Shown: piece after piece, positions 1 through 11,297 of the stretch | Numbering within the stretch: the first letter of the stretch is position 1 | Layout: every line of letters begins with the position of its first letter | Source: Diplonema papillatum | Taxonomy: Eukaryota > Euglenozoa > Diplonemea > Diplonemida > Diplonemidae | Reading direction: 5' to 3' | Assembly: GCA_030068145.1 (NCBI GenBank) | Contig: JAPJBO010000109.1 | Coordinates: forward strand, 124,001-188,000 | DNA: 64,000 nt | The notes under the pieces: generated by a model | What the model was told of the DNA's origin: nothing | Databases searched by the model: none | What the model saw: only the letters and a program-made list of their open reading frames with translations | Position numbers and translations under genes: made by a program

Positions 1-200
1 CAGCTTCTTCAGCCGGCACTCGGCTCAAAACTTCTGTTTTTCATCTTGCGGCGTTAGCTGCGCGGGGTTTTCACCCCGTGCAACAGCTGAACGTCTTTAC
101 TCGGGCGGCGCGTCTCACTCGAGGATGTGACAACCTCGGTGCTGCATGAGCTTTGCCAGATTAGCTGTTCCAAACTGGCCGGCAGTCGCCGTCACTTTTC
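1..200 (+). repeat. Dispersed repeat family A, copy 1 (truncated by the window edge)
   Basis: This stretch matches 52370-52580 closely in the same orientation. Shared landmarks are the CGGCACTCGGCTCAA block, a GTGCAACAGCTGA block and a CTCRAGGATGTG block. The family also occurs at 12010-12310, where the second half is inverted. No coding frame is conserved between copies. The class of repeat is unknown. Confidence 0.7.
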
Positions 201-610
201 GAGCATAACGAGCGTCCGACCACTTTTTTCTGGATTTCCGGAGCGGTTTTGAGAGTTAGTTTCCCACGGGGGAATTGAATTTCTGATGACCCTTTTTGTG
301 GGCGGTTTGGGGTCCAGCTTGGGGGGAGTCCTTCTGAGGCCCTGGCTTTTTTTGTCGAAAAAAGATCGAAGATCTTAGAAGATTAATACTATTCCGACGA
401 GAACTCACACTTGTGCAAAGGTTATTACCCCGTCGCTCCCGAGAAAAACGCCGTAATTTTACCCCTCGCTTGTTGTTCGTGGCATACACACGAGAATCTC
501 TGCATGACCTCTCTACGTTTGTTACGCACCATCAATCTGGCATCACGCAGCAGCAAGGACGAGAGCAGCGAGTACGGAGCAGCGAGACGGGCGAGGAGGA
601 GAGTATTAGG
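201..610. other. Unassigned intergenic sequence
   Basis: No frame here shows a recognisable domain, and short frames on both strands look like chance. I see no tRNA-like boxes or tandem repeat. Confidence 0.4.
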
Positions 611-649
611 AACTATGGTTCGCTTGAGAGAGAGTTTTTTGGATGGAAA

Positions 650-832
650 TGATGTTGGGAGTTTCTGCTCTTCGTATTGTCTGACGAGAACTGCCTTGAA
701 GAAAGGAGGGAGACGTCTTTGTAACCGATATCACTAGTGCAAGGGAATGTCGAATGACTGCTCTAACCGGGGAAACGAGCTTGGGCGAGGTCACCTTCCA
801 TCCCATGTTCAGTGAAACTGTGAGACGGCAGG
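650..832 (-). repeat. Dispersed repeat family B, inverted copy of 30560-30750
   Basis: The plus strand here matches the reverse complement of 30560-30750 over about 180 bases. Shared blocks include CTGCTCTTCGTATTGTCTGA and GAGCTTGGGCGAGGTCACCT. The partner copy sits inside the element at 27238-31516, so this may be a fragment of a related element. Short frames are open in both copies, but their proteins are not conserved. Confidence 0.7.
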
Positions 833-985
833 CCAGACGCAATGCACACCTTTCTTTCGAACGACGGCTGCCTTCTGTCGCTTGCCGGCGAGTGCGTGCT
901 CGGCGAGCTGGAGATAGCAACCAAAGGAGCGGACGACGGCGGCCGCCCGTCGTCGAGCAGAGCTTCCTCTTCCAACGACGTGTTC

Positions 986-3900
986 AACTCATGCGGCTGT
1001 ATTGTAGTTTCAACATTTCAACATTTCTTCTACAGACATTCTTCTTTTGGACCACGCGCGTGAAAATAGGGAGCTTGTTTTGAACACGTTTGTTTGCAAA
1101 CTGATGCCTGTCCTACAAAGGAAGATCCAGTCCGGGAGTGGGAATGCGTGCACATGCATTGATTCCTGTCCTACAAGAATATCCAGTCTGAGAGTGGGAA
1201 TGCGTGCACATGCATTGATTCCTGTCCTACAAGAATATCCAGTCTGAGAGTGGGAATGCGTGCACATGCATTGATTCCTGTCCTACAAGAATATCCAGTC
1301 TGAGAGTGGGAATGCGTGCACATGCATTGATTCCTGTCCTAAAACAAGAATATCCAGTCTGGGAGTGGGAATGCGTGCACATGCATTGATTCCTGTCCTA
1401 CAAGAATATCCAGTCTGAGAGTGGGAATGCGTGCACATGCATTGATTCCTGTCCTAAAACAAGAATATCCAGTCTGGGAGTGGGAATGCGTGCACATGCA
1501 TTGATTCCTGTCCTACAAGAATATCCAGTCTGAGAGTGGGAATGCGTGCACATGCATTGATTCCTGTCCTACAAGAATATCCAGTCTGAGAGTGGGAATG
1601 CGTGCACATGCATTGATTCCTGTCCTAAAACAAGAATATCCAGTCTGGGAGTGGGAATGCGTGCACATGCATTGATTCCTGTCCTACAAGAATATCCAGT
1701 CTGAGAGTGGGAATGCGTGCACATGCATTGATTCCTGTCCTAAAACAAGAATATCCAGTCTGGGAGTGGGAATGCGTGCACATGCATTGATTCCTGTCCT
1801 ACAAGAATATCCAGTCTGAGAGTGGGAATGCGTGCACATGCATTGATTCCTGTCCTACAAGAATATCCAGTCTGAGAGTGGGAATGCGTGCACATGCATT
1901 GATTCCTGTCCTAAAACAAGAATATCCAGTCTGGGAGTGGGAATGCGTGCACATGCATTGATTCCTGTCCTACAAGAATATCCAGTCTGAGAGTGGGAAT
2001 GCGTGCACATGCATTGATTCCTGTCCTAAAACAAGAATATCCAGTCTGGGAGTGGGAATGCGTGCACATGCATTGATTCCTGTCCTACAAGAATATCCAG
2101 TCTGAGAGTGGGAATGCGTGCACATGCATTGATTCCTGTCCTACAAGAATATCCAGTCTGAGAGTGGGAATGCGTGCACATGCATTGATTCCTGTCCTAA
2201 AACAAGAATATCCAGTCTGGGAGTGGGAATGCGTGCACATGCATTGATTCCTGTCCTACAAGAATATCCAGTCTGAGAGTGGGAATGCGTGCACATGCAT
2301 TGATTCCTGTCCTAAAACAAGAATATCCAGTCTGGGAGTGGGAATGCGTGCACATGCATTGATTCCTGTCCTACAAGAATATCCAGTCTGAGAGTGGGAA
2401 TGCGTGCACATGCATTGATTCCTGTCCTACAAGAATATCCAGTCTGAGAGTGGGAATGCGTGCACATGCATTGATTCCTGTCCTAAAACAAGAATATCCA
2501 GTCTGGGAGTGGGAATGCGTGCACATGCATTGATTCCTGTCCTACAAGAATATCCAGTCTGGGAGTGGGAATGCGTGCACATGCATTGATTCCTGTCCTA
2601 CAAGAATATCCAGTCTGGGAGTGGGAATGCGTGCACATGCATTGATTCCTGTCCTACAAGAATATCCAGTCTGAGAGTGGGAATGCGTGCACATGCATTG
2701 ATTCCTGTCCTAAAACAAGAATATCCAGTCTGGGAGTGGGAATGCGTGCACATGCATTGATTCCTGTCCTACAAGAATATCCAGTCTGAGAGTGGGAATG
2801 CGTGCACATGCATTGATTCCTGTCCTACAAGAATATCCAGTCTGGGAGTGGGAATGCGTGCACATGCATTGATTCCTGTCCTACAAGAATATCCAGTCTG
2901 AGAGTGGGAATGCGTGCACATGCATTGATTCCTGTCCTACAAGAATATCCAGTCTGAGAGTGGGAATGCGTGCACATGCATTGATTCCTGTCCTACAAGA
3001 ATATCCAGTCTGAGAGTGGGAATGCGTGCACATGCATTGATTCCTGTCCTAAAACAAGAATATCCAGTCTGGGAGTGGGAATGCGTGCACATGCATTGAT
3101 TCCTGTCCTACAAGAATATCCAGTCTGAGAGTGGGAATGCGTGCACATGCATTGATTCCTGTCCTAAAACAAGAATATCCAGTCTGGGAGTGGGAATGCG
3201 TGCACATGCATTGATTCCTGTCCTACAAGAATATCCAGTCTGAGAGTGGGAATGCGTGCACATGCATTGATTCCTGTCCTAAAACAAGAATATCCAGTCT
3301 GGGAGTGGGAATGCGTGCACATGCATTGATTCCTGTCCTAAAACAAGAATATCCAGTCTGGGAGTGGGAATGCGTGCACATGCATTGATTCCTGTCCTAC
3401 AAGAATATCCAGTCTGGGAGTGGGAATGCGTGCACATGCATTGATTCCTGTCCTAAAACAAGAATATCCAGTCTGGGAGTGGGAATGCGTGCACATGCAT
3501 TGATTCCTGTCCTACAAGAATATCCAGTCTGAGAGTGGGAATGCGTGCACATGCATTGATTCCTGTCCTAAAACAAGAATATCCAGTCTGGGAGTGGGAA
3601 TGCGTGCACATGCATTGATTCCTGTCCTACAAGAATATCCAGTCTGAGAGTGGGAATGCGTGCACATGCATTGATTCCTGTCCTACAAGAATATCCAGTC
3701 TGAGAGTGGGAATGCGTGCACATGCATTGATTCCTGTCCTAAAACAAGAATATCCAGTCTGGGAGTGGGAATGCGTGCACATGCATTGATTCCTGTCCTA
3801 CAAGAATATCCAGTCTGAGAGTGGGAATGCGTGCACATGCATTGATTCCTGTCCTAAAACAAGAATATCCAGTCTGGGAGTGGGAATGCGTGCACATGCA

Positions 3901-4225
3901 TTGATTCCTGTCCTACAAGAATATCCAGTCTGAGAGTGGGAATGCGTGCACATGCATTGATTCCTGTCCTACAGGAATATCCAGTCTGAGAGTGGGAATG
4001 CGTGCACATGCATTGATTCCTGTCCTAAAACAAGAATATCCAGTCTGGGAGTGGGAATGCGTGCACATGCATTGATTCCTGTCCTAAAACAAGAATATCC
4101 AGTCTGGGAGTGGGAATGCGTACGCGCTCGTGCGGCTGCATTGGACATTTCTTCCGCAGACATTCTTCTTTTGGAACACGCGCGTGAAAAATGCGGTGCT
4201 TGTTTGTCCACGCGCGTCACGCACG
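986..4225 (+). repeat. 56/59-bp minisatellite with higher-order structure and flanking direct repeats
   Basis: The core from about 1112 to 4110 has roughly 53 tandem units. Unit A (about 56 bp) begins CTACAAGAATATCCAGTCTG; unit B (about 59 bp) begins CTAAAACAAGAATATCCAG. Both end in GCGTGCACATGCATTGATTC, which contains GTGCAC and TGCATG palindromes. The A and B units follow a recurring A-A-B-A-B order over much of the array. A roughly 100-bp segment with CAGACATTCTTCTTTTGG and ACGCGCGTGAAAA flanks the array on both sides (about 986-1090 and 4127-4225), so the array grew inside a duplicated segment. It may lie in the last intron of the partial gene at 4532-9552. Confidence 0.93.
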
Positions 4226-4349
4226 TTTTTGGAGAGTGGGAAGGCGCGCACATGGATAAATTCCTGTCCTAAACAAGAAGATTCAGTCCGGGAGTGGGAA
4301 GGCGTGCACGTGTATAAATTCCTGTCCTTAAACAAGCTGGGAGGAAAAT

Positions 4350-4512
4350 CTTAGTTTAATGTTAAGGCAGAGCACTGCCTCTCATGCATGGTTGATGCTT
4401 CTTCTTCGAGGAAGATGTTGTCTAGAAAAGGGATGCAAGGCAAAAAGGGCTCCTAAAGTGGGGATAAAATCTTAGTTTAATGTTTAGGTAGAGCACTGCT
4501 TCTCATGCAGGG
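4350..4512 (-). repeat. Intronic triple-hairpin repeat (family R1), two copies
   Basis: Two copies (about 4350-4420 and 4469-4512) of a short repeat lie just after the splice donor at 4531. Read on the minus strand, the full repeat has three self-complementary blocks in a row: TTCTTCGAAGAA, TTGATGCCAGCATCAA and AGGCAGTGCTCTGCCT, followed by AAACATTAAACTAAG. Other copies are at 8600-8650, 8718-8799, 12562-12642 and 12933-13004. Confidence 0.75.
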
Positions 4513-4531
4513 GAGGGGGGTGACGACGTAC

Positions 4532-7311
4532 CTGCGGCTCCGAGGAAGACCGGGCCGAGGCGACGTGCCCGCCTGGCGGCGGCGCGCAGCTCTTGATCTG
4601 GCCAGGGTCCGGCGTGAACGACCGGTTGTTGACCCTCACCTGCGGCGCGCGGACGCCGCGGGCGCCGGCCGCCACAATGCCCAGCTCGTCGGCCGGGATG
4701 ACCACGCCGTCGCGCAGGCGGACCGGCCTCGTCGTCCGCACCAAGCACCCGGCCGCATACCGCTGCTCGTCCCACACGTACCGAGGGCCGGCAAACCCGC
4801 CGCCTTCGATCGGAGGGTGCGGCGAAGGGACGCGCGTCGAAGCCCTGGGCGGCGACCGGCCGCCGTCTTCGTCGTCGTCGCCGGCGCGCTGCTGGACGCC
4901 CCAGGCGCGGCGGCGGTCGTGCCGCTGCTGGTCGAGGCTGCGCTTCCTCTCGATCAGAGCGCCGGCCTTTTCGAGCAAACCTTCCGCCCTCGCTCGGTAT
5001 TCGCCGCCGTCGTCGTCGTCGCCGCCGCGGCCGGGGTCCGAATACGACCGCTCGCGCCCGAAGGTGTTCGACGCACGCTCTTCGCCTCTGCCGACGCTGT
5101 CGTGCGCACCTCCCCCCCCCGCGTGTCGATACCGCGCGCCCAGCCCGCCGAGCGAAGCGGAACGCTCCGAGCTGCTGCCCCCCGGGGAACGGCTTTCCCG
5201 CGGCGGCGGCGGCTGCTGCTGCTGCTGCTGCTGCTGCGCGCGGGGAGAGGAGGGTTCCCTGCGCCTGGACGATCCGAGGTAGCCGCCGCCGGAGTAGGAG
5301 TGGAGGCGGTCGTGCTCCTCGTCGCTCGTTTCCGCCCGGTGGTGGGCGGGGAAGGAGCCCTGCCCGCCAGGCGGCGACGCCAGCCGCGGCCTCTCCTGCC
5401 GCTCGCGCGAAGCGGCAGCGCCGGTGCTGCCGCTGCTGCTGTTGCGGAGGCGGTCGTGCTCCTCGTCGCTCGTTTCCGCCCTGCGGGCCGAAAAGGGCGC
5501 GGCGTAGCCCCGCCCGCCGAGCGGCGACGACAGCCGCGGCCTCTCCTGCCGCTCGCGCGCAGCAGCAGCGCCGCTGGCGATCCTGCTGCCGTTGTAGTTG
5601 CTGCGGATGCTGTTGCTGCTGCTGATGTTCAAGCAGCGGTCGTCGTCCTCCTTCCCGCGCTCGTAGAACCGGCGGACCTCTTCGAGCTTGGCTTCGGCCG
5701 ACACGCGGGCCCGCTCCTCGTGCAGGAGGTGCTGCACGAGCATCTCGGTGAGCGCGTTCGTGATCGACGAGTCGCCCACCGGCGCCGCCGCCGCCTGCTT
5801 CCGCTGCCCCTCTATCCGATCCTGCCCGCCGCCCCCCGCAAGGCCGCTCGCCAGCAGCAGGATTTCAGACAGGTTCAGCGCCTGCTGCTGCTGCTGCTGC
5901 TGCTGCTGGTGTTGCTGCTGCTGCTGGTGCTGCTGCTGCTGGTGGTGAACCTGCTGGTGGTGGTCCCTGTAGACCCGCTCGCTGGAGTCCGATGGCCCGG
6001 GGATGACCTGGCCAGAAGAGCCGATGGACGCTAAGCTCTCGCGGTCGACGTCCTGGTGCGAAGCTTGCGCCGCCGCCGAGAAGCTGGGCATCGAGTTCGC
6101 GGCGCCGCCAACCTGCGAGCCGAGGAGCAACCGCAGCAGCAGGTCCGACTGTGCCCCCGGGTCCGGAACCCCCAGGAGAGACCAGACAGACGGGTCCTGC
6201 TGCTGCTGCTGCTGCGGCGTGTTGCCTCCGGGGATGAGGCTCCGGATTAAGTTGCCGCGCACCGACTCCTGCAGCCGCGTGAGCTCGAGGGACGAAGCAA
6301 ACGACCGCACCGCGTTTGTCGGCGAAGTTGAAGTCCCCGATGCCGAAGAGCCACCTGCAAGCCGGCCGCTGGAAGACCGGCCCGCAGTGCCTTCTAACTG
6401 CTCCGTGACGGTCTGCAGGGCCTCCTTGATCTCCTGCAGGGCTGACGCATCTCCGCCCTCCAGGTTGCCAAGGGCGCGCTGCGCCTTCAGCAGCTGCCCG
6501 CGCGCCGTGGCTACGGACACCTCGCTGTGCGCCGCGTCGCCAGCGCAAACGGTGCCCGGGGTGGCGGTGCTGGCTTGCGTCGTGCTCGTGACGCCGCCGT
6601 CGCTGGAGAGCGACGGCTCGCGGTGCGCGTCGAACTCGGAGGCGTCGAGGGGGTCCTTGCCCCTGTGGTGCAAGGACCCGCCCGCGGCTGAATACGGCGG
6701 GCTGCTGCCGACGCTCGCCGCCGGCGCGTGCCGGGGTTGGGCGGCGGCGGCCGCCGCCGCGACCGTGCTCAGCGTGCGGACGACGAAGTCCCGCTGGCCC
6801 CGGGTGGCCGTGGCACTCCGCTGGCCGGCGTACGGGCTCGATACTGCTTGTTTGGAGCATGCTTTCCGGGTGTCAGCCACGCCTCCGCACACAGTCGAAG
6901 GCGGGTAGGCTTCGACCAGCGACGAAAGGTCGTCTGAAACGGTCGAGTGCTGCTGCTGCTGCTGCTGCTGCTGCTCCTGCTGCCGGTTGGAGTCGCCGTC
7001 GGCGGGTTGCGCGTGCCTGAGGGCGTAGTGCGGGAACACCGGAGCGGCCCGGAGTGCCATGGCGTGGGTGTGCGGCTCGACGTGCGGGGCCGGGACCGCG
7101 TAGAGGAGGTGCTCGTACGCCTCGGCGCTGGCGAGCACACCCGATATCTTCCGGTGCGCGTCGCGAGCCAGCAGCCCGCGCGCGGCCAGTTCGTGCACGG
7201 GGTCCTTGCCACCCGGCTGGTGGTCGCCACGCTTCCGCGGCGACTTGCTTTGGATCAGGTGCGCCGTCTCCTGCAAGCTCTTCTTCAGCCGCACGTCGTC
7301 CGCGAAGAAAC
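4532..7311 (-). CDS. SH3-like, polyglutamine-rich protein, exon 2 (926 codons; the gene continues beyond)
   Basis: This long GC-rich exon continues the protein that starts at 9552. The acceptor is AAAAAACAG at 7312-7320 and the donor is GCAG/GTACGT at 4532/4531. It opens FFADDVRLKKSLQETAH in the phase left by exon 1 (one base carried over) and ends in phase 0. It encodes a helical, charged N-terminal part, several glutamine runs from CAG repeats (near 5212-5236, 5881-5945, 6199-6214 and 6948-6975), long Ser/Arg/Gly-rich low-complexity stretches, and a C-terminal SH3-like segment. That segment contains YVWDEQRYAAGCLVRTTRPV, then LRDGVVIPADELGIVAAGA and APQVRVNN. The glutamine runs and disorder suggest a scaffold or assembly protein, but function is unknown. 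Frames past the donor read into the R1 repeat and are not coding. The next exon was not found and may lie left of the window. Confidence 0.75.
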
Positions 7312-7499
7312 CTGTTTTTTGTGAGAATATCTTTAGGCACTTTTGGGTTCAACGTGTGATTCACTCATATATTATGTTTCATTGCCTTCATTTCGTTCGC
7401 AGGTACCTACAAGAAGCAGTCCTCCGCGAAGAAATCTGTGGTGAGAAGATTAGTGTCTGATAGTTAGGCACTTAGTAGTTGTGGTCACTCGTATATTTT

Positions 7500-7911
7500 A
7501 GCCTAGTGAGTCAGCCACGCCTCCGCACACAGTCGAAGACGGGTAGGCTTCGACCAGCTACGGAAGGTCGCTCTGAAACGGTCGAGTGCTGCTGCTGCTG
7601 CTGGTGCTGGTGCCGGTTGGAGTCGCCGTGGGTGCGGGAACACCGGAGCGGCCCGGAGTGCCATCGCGTGGGTGTGCGGCTCGACGTGCGGGGCCGGAAC
7701 CGCGTAGAGGAGGTGCTCGTACGCCTCGGCTCTGGCGAGCACACCCGATATCTTCCGGTGCGCGTCGCGAGCCAGCAGCCCGCGCGCGGCCAGTTCGTGC
7801 ACGGGGTCCTTGCCACCCGGCAGGTGGTCGCCACGCTTCCGCGGCGACTTGCTTTGGATCAGGTGCGCCGTCTCCTGCAAGCTCTTCTTCAGCCGCACGT
7901 CGTCCGCGAAG
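7500..7911 (-). pseudogene. Degenerate duplicate of the start of exon 2 (7311 side)
   Basis: This copy repeats the acceptor AAAAAACAG and the following FFADDVRLKKSLQETAH reading. It stays nearly identical to exon 2 for about 80 codons. A deletion in the glutamine-run region then shifts the frame, and the sequence stops after about 130 codons. The flanks are also duplicated: TTAGGCACTTTTGGG on one side and TAGTTAGGCACTTAGTAGTT on the other, with a third flank piece near 8035-8135. It sits in the intron between the two real exons. It could be a mutually exclusive exon, but the broken frame argues for a relic. Confidence 0.7.
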
Positions 7912-8149
7912 AAACCTGTTTTTTGTGAGGATATCTTTAGGCACTTTTGGGTTCAACGTGTGATCACTCATATATTATGTTTCATTGCCTTCATGTTCGC
8001 AGAGAAAACTAGGACAAGAAGCAGCAATACTATTGTCTGATAGTTAGGCACTTAGTAGTTGTGGTCACTCGTACATTTTAGCCTAGTGAATCAGCCACGC
8101 CTCCGCACACAGTCGAAGACGGGTAGGCTTCGTAACGGTCGAGTCTTCT

Positions 8150-8480
8150 TCGAAGACGGGTATATTGCAGGGAAGAGAGTGCATACAGCGCTGCCCTGGG
8201 GTCCTTCCTCTTGAGGCTGTTCGCGGAGCGGGAGCGATACTCGGCAGTGACCGGCTCCGCCGCGTGCTTCCGGGGCGACTTCGTCGTCGACGCCAGCTTC
8301 CGGTCGATCTTGCCGCCAGCCGGTGCACCGCCGCCGCCGCCGGCTGCGGCGACGGCGGCGGCGCAGCCTCCACCACCGCCGCCACCAACGCCCGGCCGCT
8401 GCATTTTCAGCCCACCCGGCTTCCCCGACGAGGCCGTGCGGACCCTAGCCAAGGAAAAGGGAGTGTAAAACGTCGGAAAT
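8150..8480 (-). pseudogene. Degenerate duplicate of the end of exon 1 (8826-9130)
   Basis: This copy encodes the same LASTTKSPRKHAAEPVTAEY segment as the 3' part of exon 1, with a longer glycine/alanine run. It starts after a good acceptor (CCCTTTTCCTTGGCTAG, ending about 8442). Its donor region has lost the TG of the real exon, so it reads CGCTGTATGC instead of CGCTGTGTATGC. Splicing it to exon 2 would therefore be out of phase. Confidence 0.65.
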
Positions 8481-8599
8481 AGGGTGTGATTTTTTTGTAA
8501 TAATAAGGAAGCCACCTAGTAGTAGTCGGCCTGGCTTCAGGAAAACTGGAAGGTATAAGCAGGAATGCGTCGGTTGGGACGGGAAGCCTTAGTTTGGCG

Positions 8600-8799
8600 T
8601 TTAGGCAGTACTTTCTCCCTCTCATGCACGTTTGCTTCGAAGACAGGACCTATTATGAGTGAGAGAGAGACGAGTTAGAAGCAGGAACCATCTCCTGGGG
8701 TATGATGTAGGGAAAAACTTAGTTTAATGTTTAGGCAGAACACTGCCTCTCATGCATGTTTGATTGCTAGCATCAAGTCTTCGTCGAAGAAAGTGTAAA
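8600..8799 (-). repeat. R1 triple-hairpin repeats inside the intron of the SH3-like gene
   Basis: A full copy at 8718-8799 lies within about 30-110 bases of the splice donor at 8825. A divergent copy is at about 8600-8650. The copy keeps the AGGCAG...CTGCCT type hairpin and the TTAAACTAAG tail. Its orientation relative to transcription is the same as in the other introns. Confidence 0.7.
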
Positions 8800-8825
8800 A
8801 GAAAATAGGGGAAGAGAGTGCATAC

Positions 8826-9552
8826 ACAGCGCTGCCCTGGGGTCCTTCCTCTTGAGGCTGTTCGCGGAGCGGGAGCGATACTCGGCAGTGACCGGCTCCG
8901 CCGCGTGCTTCCGGGGCGACTTCGTCGTCGACGCAAGCTTCCGGTCGATCTTGCCGGCCAGCCGGTGCACCGCCGCCGGTTGCGACGACGACGCGCTGCA
9001 GCCTCCACCACCACCGCCAGCAGCACCCGGCCGCTGCGGTTTCAACCCACCAGCCGGCTTCCCCGACGACGCCGTGCGGAGCCTCGCCGACGAGGGCGGC
9101 TGGCAGCCTTCGCCGCGGGTTTGCGTCGGCGCGGCGCGGGGCGTCTGCGGCCACGGCTTGTCGGTGGGACGCGCGTCGCGGCATTCTTCGACGAGGGGTT
9201 GGCCGGCGGCGGTGCCGTCTGAGGTCGTCGGGAGGTACTGTCCGGAGGGGAGCCGGAGCCAGTGGTCGGCGGCTGGCTGCGCCGTGAACACGGTGCCCTT
9301 CGGGGGCCCAGCGGCGCGGGTCCTGCTGGCCAAGGCTGGGGCGCCGCGCAAAGCGACGCCGGCGGCCGCGACGACTCGGTACGTGCCCGCCGGCCCCAGG
9401 CTCGCGTCCGCTGCCCCCCGTCGAGTGGGCACGCACAGCGCGGGCACCTTCCGGGCCACGGTGCTGGGGCTGCCGGAGCGCACCACGCGGGCCGTCCCGC
9501 TCTTGCTCCGCCATTGTGACGGGGCTGAGCATGGCTTATTACGCTGAGCCAT
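8826..9552 (-). CDS. SH3-like, polyglutamine-rich protein, exon 1 (N-terminal 242 codons)
   Basis: I place the start at the ATG at 9552, giving MAQRNKPCSAPSQWRSKSG. The frame is open further upstream, but that part lacks coding character. Residues about 48-110 look like a small beta-rich SH3-like domain (GTYRVVAAAGVALRGAP, then PPKGTVFTAQPAADHWLRL and SGQYLPTT). A proline/glycine-rich linker and the basic LASTTKSPRKHAAEPVTAEY segment follow. The donor is GCGCTGT/GTATGC at 8826/8825. It leaves one base, which combines with exon 2 to read AALC-FFADDV. A second overlapping frame (MLSPVTMAEQ) is a shadow. With exon 2 the known part of the protein is about 1168 residues. Confidence 0.7.
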
Positions 9553-9693
9553 GAAGTGGGAGGGGGGAGTGTGCGGAGAGTAGGGGGGTACCCCCCCTAC
9601 CCCTTCTTTCTTCCCCGCCTGTTCTATAGTGTGTTGCCGACAGTCAATGATGCACAGTCTGGTGCCTTTCAGATTTTTCATCTATATTCGGGT

Positions 9694-9968
9694 ACCAGGG
9701 AAAGCCTGCTACACGGGAGCCAATCTTCACGTGTTCGGCGGTACTGCAGAGCCACGGGCCTGCGGGTCAAGTGGCTACCGATTTCCCAAACTAAAGCATC
9801 AAGGCGTGGCGCACCTTGTGGCTTGGCGCTAGCGCTGAACACAAGCTCGTCGAGACGGTCAGCAGCAGGGCAGAGCGGACGGGGTTGCGGCACTGTGCTG
9901 CCTCCGACTCAAGCTTTGCAAGCTGTGGTTGACCGTCACCTTCCTGGACCAGGTGCGGCCTTTTTCTT
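9694..9968 (+). repeat. Dispersed repeat family C, copy 1
   Basis: About 275 bases are shared with 20331-20612 and 57583-57845, all on the plus strand. Each copy starts CAGGGAAAGCCTGCTACACG, carries ACGTGTTCGGCGGTACTGCA and CTCAAGCTTTGCAAGCTGTG, and ends in a CTT-rich tract. The unit size and pyrimidine tail resemble a SINE, but I see no RNA polymerase III boxes. Confidence 0.8.
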
Positions 9969-10849
9969 CTTCTTCATGCATATTCGCGCGCAAAGCGGCG
10001 GCGGCGACGAATCGGTACGTATAGCACTACTCCCAATGCGTCAAACTCCAACTGTCTGGCGAGCATCAGTTGTGGCGCCTACGGTTGCAACGCACGGTCG
10101 AGCTCTGTATATTGCTCACGTGCTGTGGTGAAGCAAACAGACTTCTTTTGCGCACCCCCGTCGGCTACGACGACAGCATGGCCTACCGCTGGCTACCATG
10201 GTTCATCAAAACGGGTGGAAGACTTCGGATTGCAAAGCTGGTTGCCACACGAGGTCATGCCACCGGAGGAGGTTAGACGGGCAACCAACGGGGCTAGATG
10301 CGGCGCCAAAGAAGAAGGCGGAACCGCCATCGGTTGGCGCTTGAGTGACACACTTCCGCACACACCGAGAGCTGGTGAAGGTGTCCGAGTGATCGCACAG
10401 ATCCCACAGCGGGTGTCGGTTCATGATCATTGACAGGACAGTGGGAGCAGAAGTGCGGCGTCCGATGATGAGCGCGCAACAATTCACCTGCCGAGGGCAC
10501 GACGTGCCGGCCACGGAAAATGGTTGTCGAGGTTTGCCACTGAGCATGAACGTCGAAGACAAATCGACACACTTCCCTGGATTCCTAGGGGGGTCGAAAC
10601 GCGCGAATCGAAGCGCAACACACACCAGCCGAAAAATCGCCCGGTTTCTCGGTCAGTTTCATGCAGCACCCTGCCAGCTCCTAGTTGTTAGGTGTATCAA
10701 CAATGCATTGTTAACGCCAAGTCGAAAACGCGGAGTGAGCATGACAGCTTCAACTGCCGACACGGTAGAGTGTCCATTCGAAGAGCAGTTCTCCCACTTT
10801 TTCTATCTGCAGAGTCAAATAGAGACAGCGTGAAGGGATGCCTTCCACT
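9969..10849. other. Unassigned sequence between two genes
   Basis: Several frames of 60-140 codons are open on both strands, but none shows a recognisable motif. The PPR gene ends at 10850 and the SH3-like gene starts at 9552. Promoter elements of the latter should lie here but are not identifiable by eye. Confidence 0.35.
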
Positions 10850-11215
10850 TCAGGTGAGGGAGTAACGCAGGTTTGCCCACGAGCTCATGTCGAGATGTTT
10901 GTCGGACCCTGGAATCCCTGAGTAGTAGCGAAGCATGGCATCGGATGGTCTCACGCGTGTAGACTTGAAGTGGTTGATGAGCCTGTTCGCACCCGGAAGG
11001 TCAGCGGAGAGGTTGTAGTACTGCATCGCCGACGTCCAAAAGGACGAGATCGAGTCCGCGCCGTGCAAGAAAGCCGCTCTCACAGTGCTTTCGACCAGCT
11101 GCCCAGTCTCGTTGAGCTCCGCACGGCTTACAGGGCACCTGCTTGCAGCAGCCGACGACAGCCTCGCAACACTAAGCCGCAGACAGCTACAGAGCATCTC
11201 CAGCGTCGCAGGCAC
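10850..11215 (-). CDS. PPR protein, exon 2 (C-terminal 121 codons)
   Basis: This exon begins after the acceptor CACACACACGCAG at 11216 and onward. It continues exon 1 in phase 0: exon 1 ends in AAELQ and this exon starts VPATLEMLC. It ends at a TAG at 10850. The part with LPGANRLINHFKSTRVRPSD has the helix-turn-helix spacing and the Gly/Arg-x-Pro turn of a PPR unit. Joined to exon 1 (13078-13881), the protein has 389 residues. The acceptor lies in a short CA/TG repeat. Confidence 0.7.
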   Translation of the reverse strand: MPATLEMLCSCLRLSVARLSSAAASRCPVSRAELNETGQLVESTVRAAFLHGADSISSFWTSAMQYYNLSADLPGANRLINHFKSTRVRPSDAMLRYYSGIPGSDKHLDMSSWANLRYSLT

Positions 11216-11297
11216 CTGCGTGTGTGTGTGTGTGTGTTGCAGACCCGTTTTAACGTGGTGCCTCCCTTTTCGAAAGTACGACCACGCTCATTTATGG

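Noticed and set aside
986-4225. CRISPR-like repeat-spacer array
   Set aside because: Units are contiguous tandem repeats without variable spacers, in a eukaryotic context.
4505-6034. 509-codon plus-strand ORF with leucine runs
   Set aside because: The leucine runs are the antisense of CAG glutamine codons in exon 2 of the SH3-like gene.
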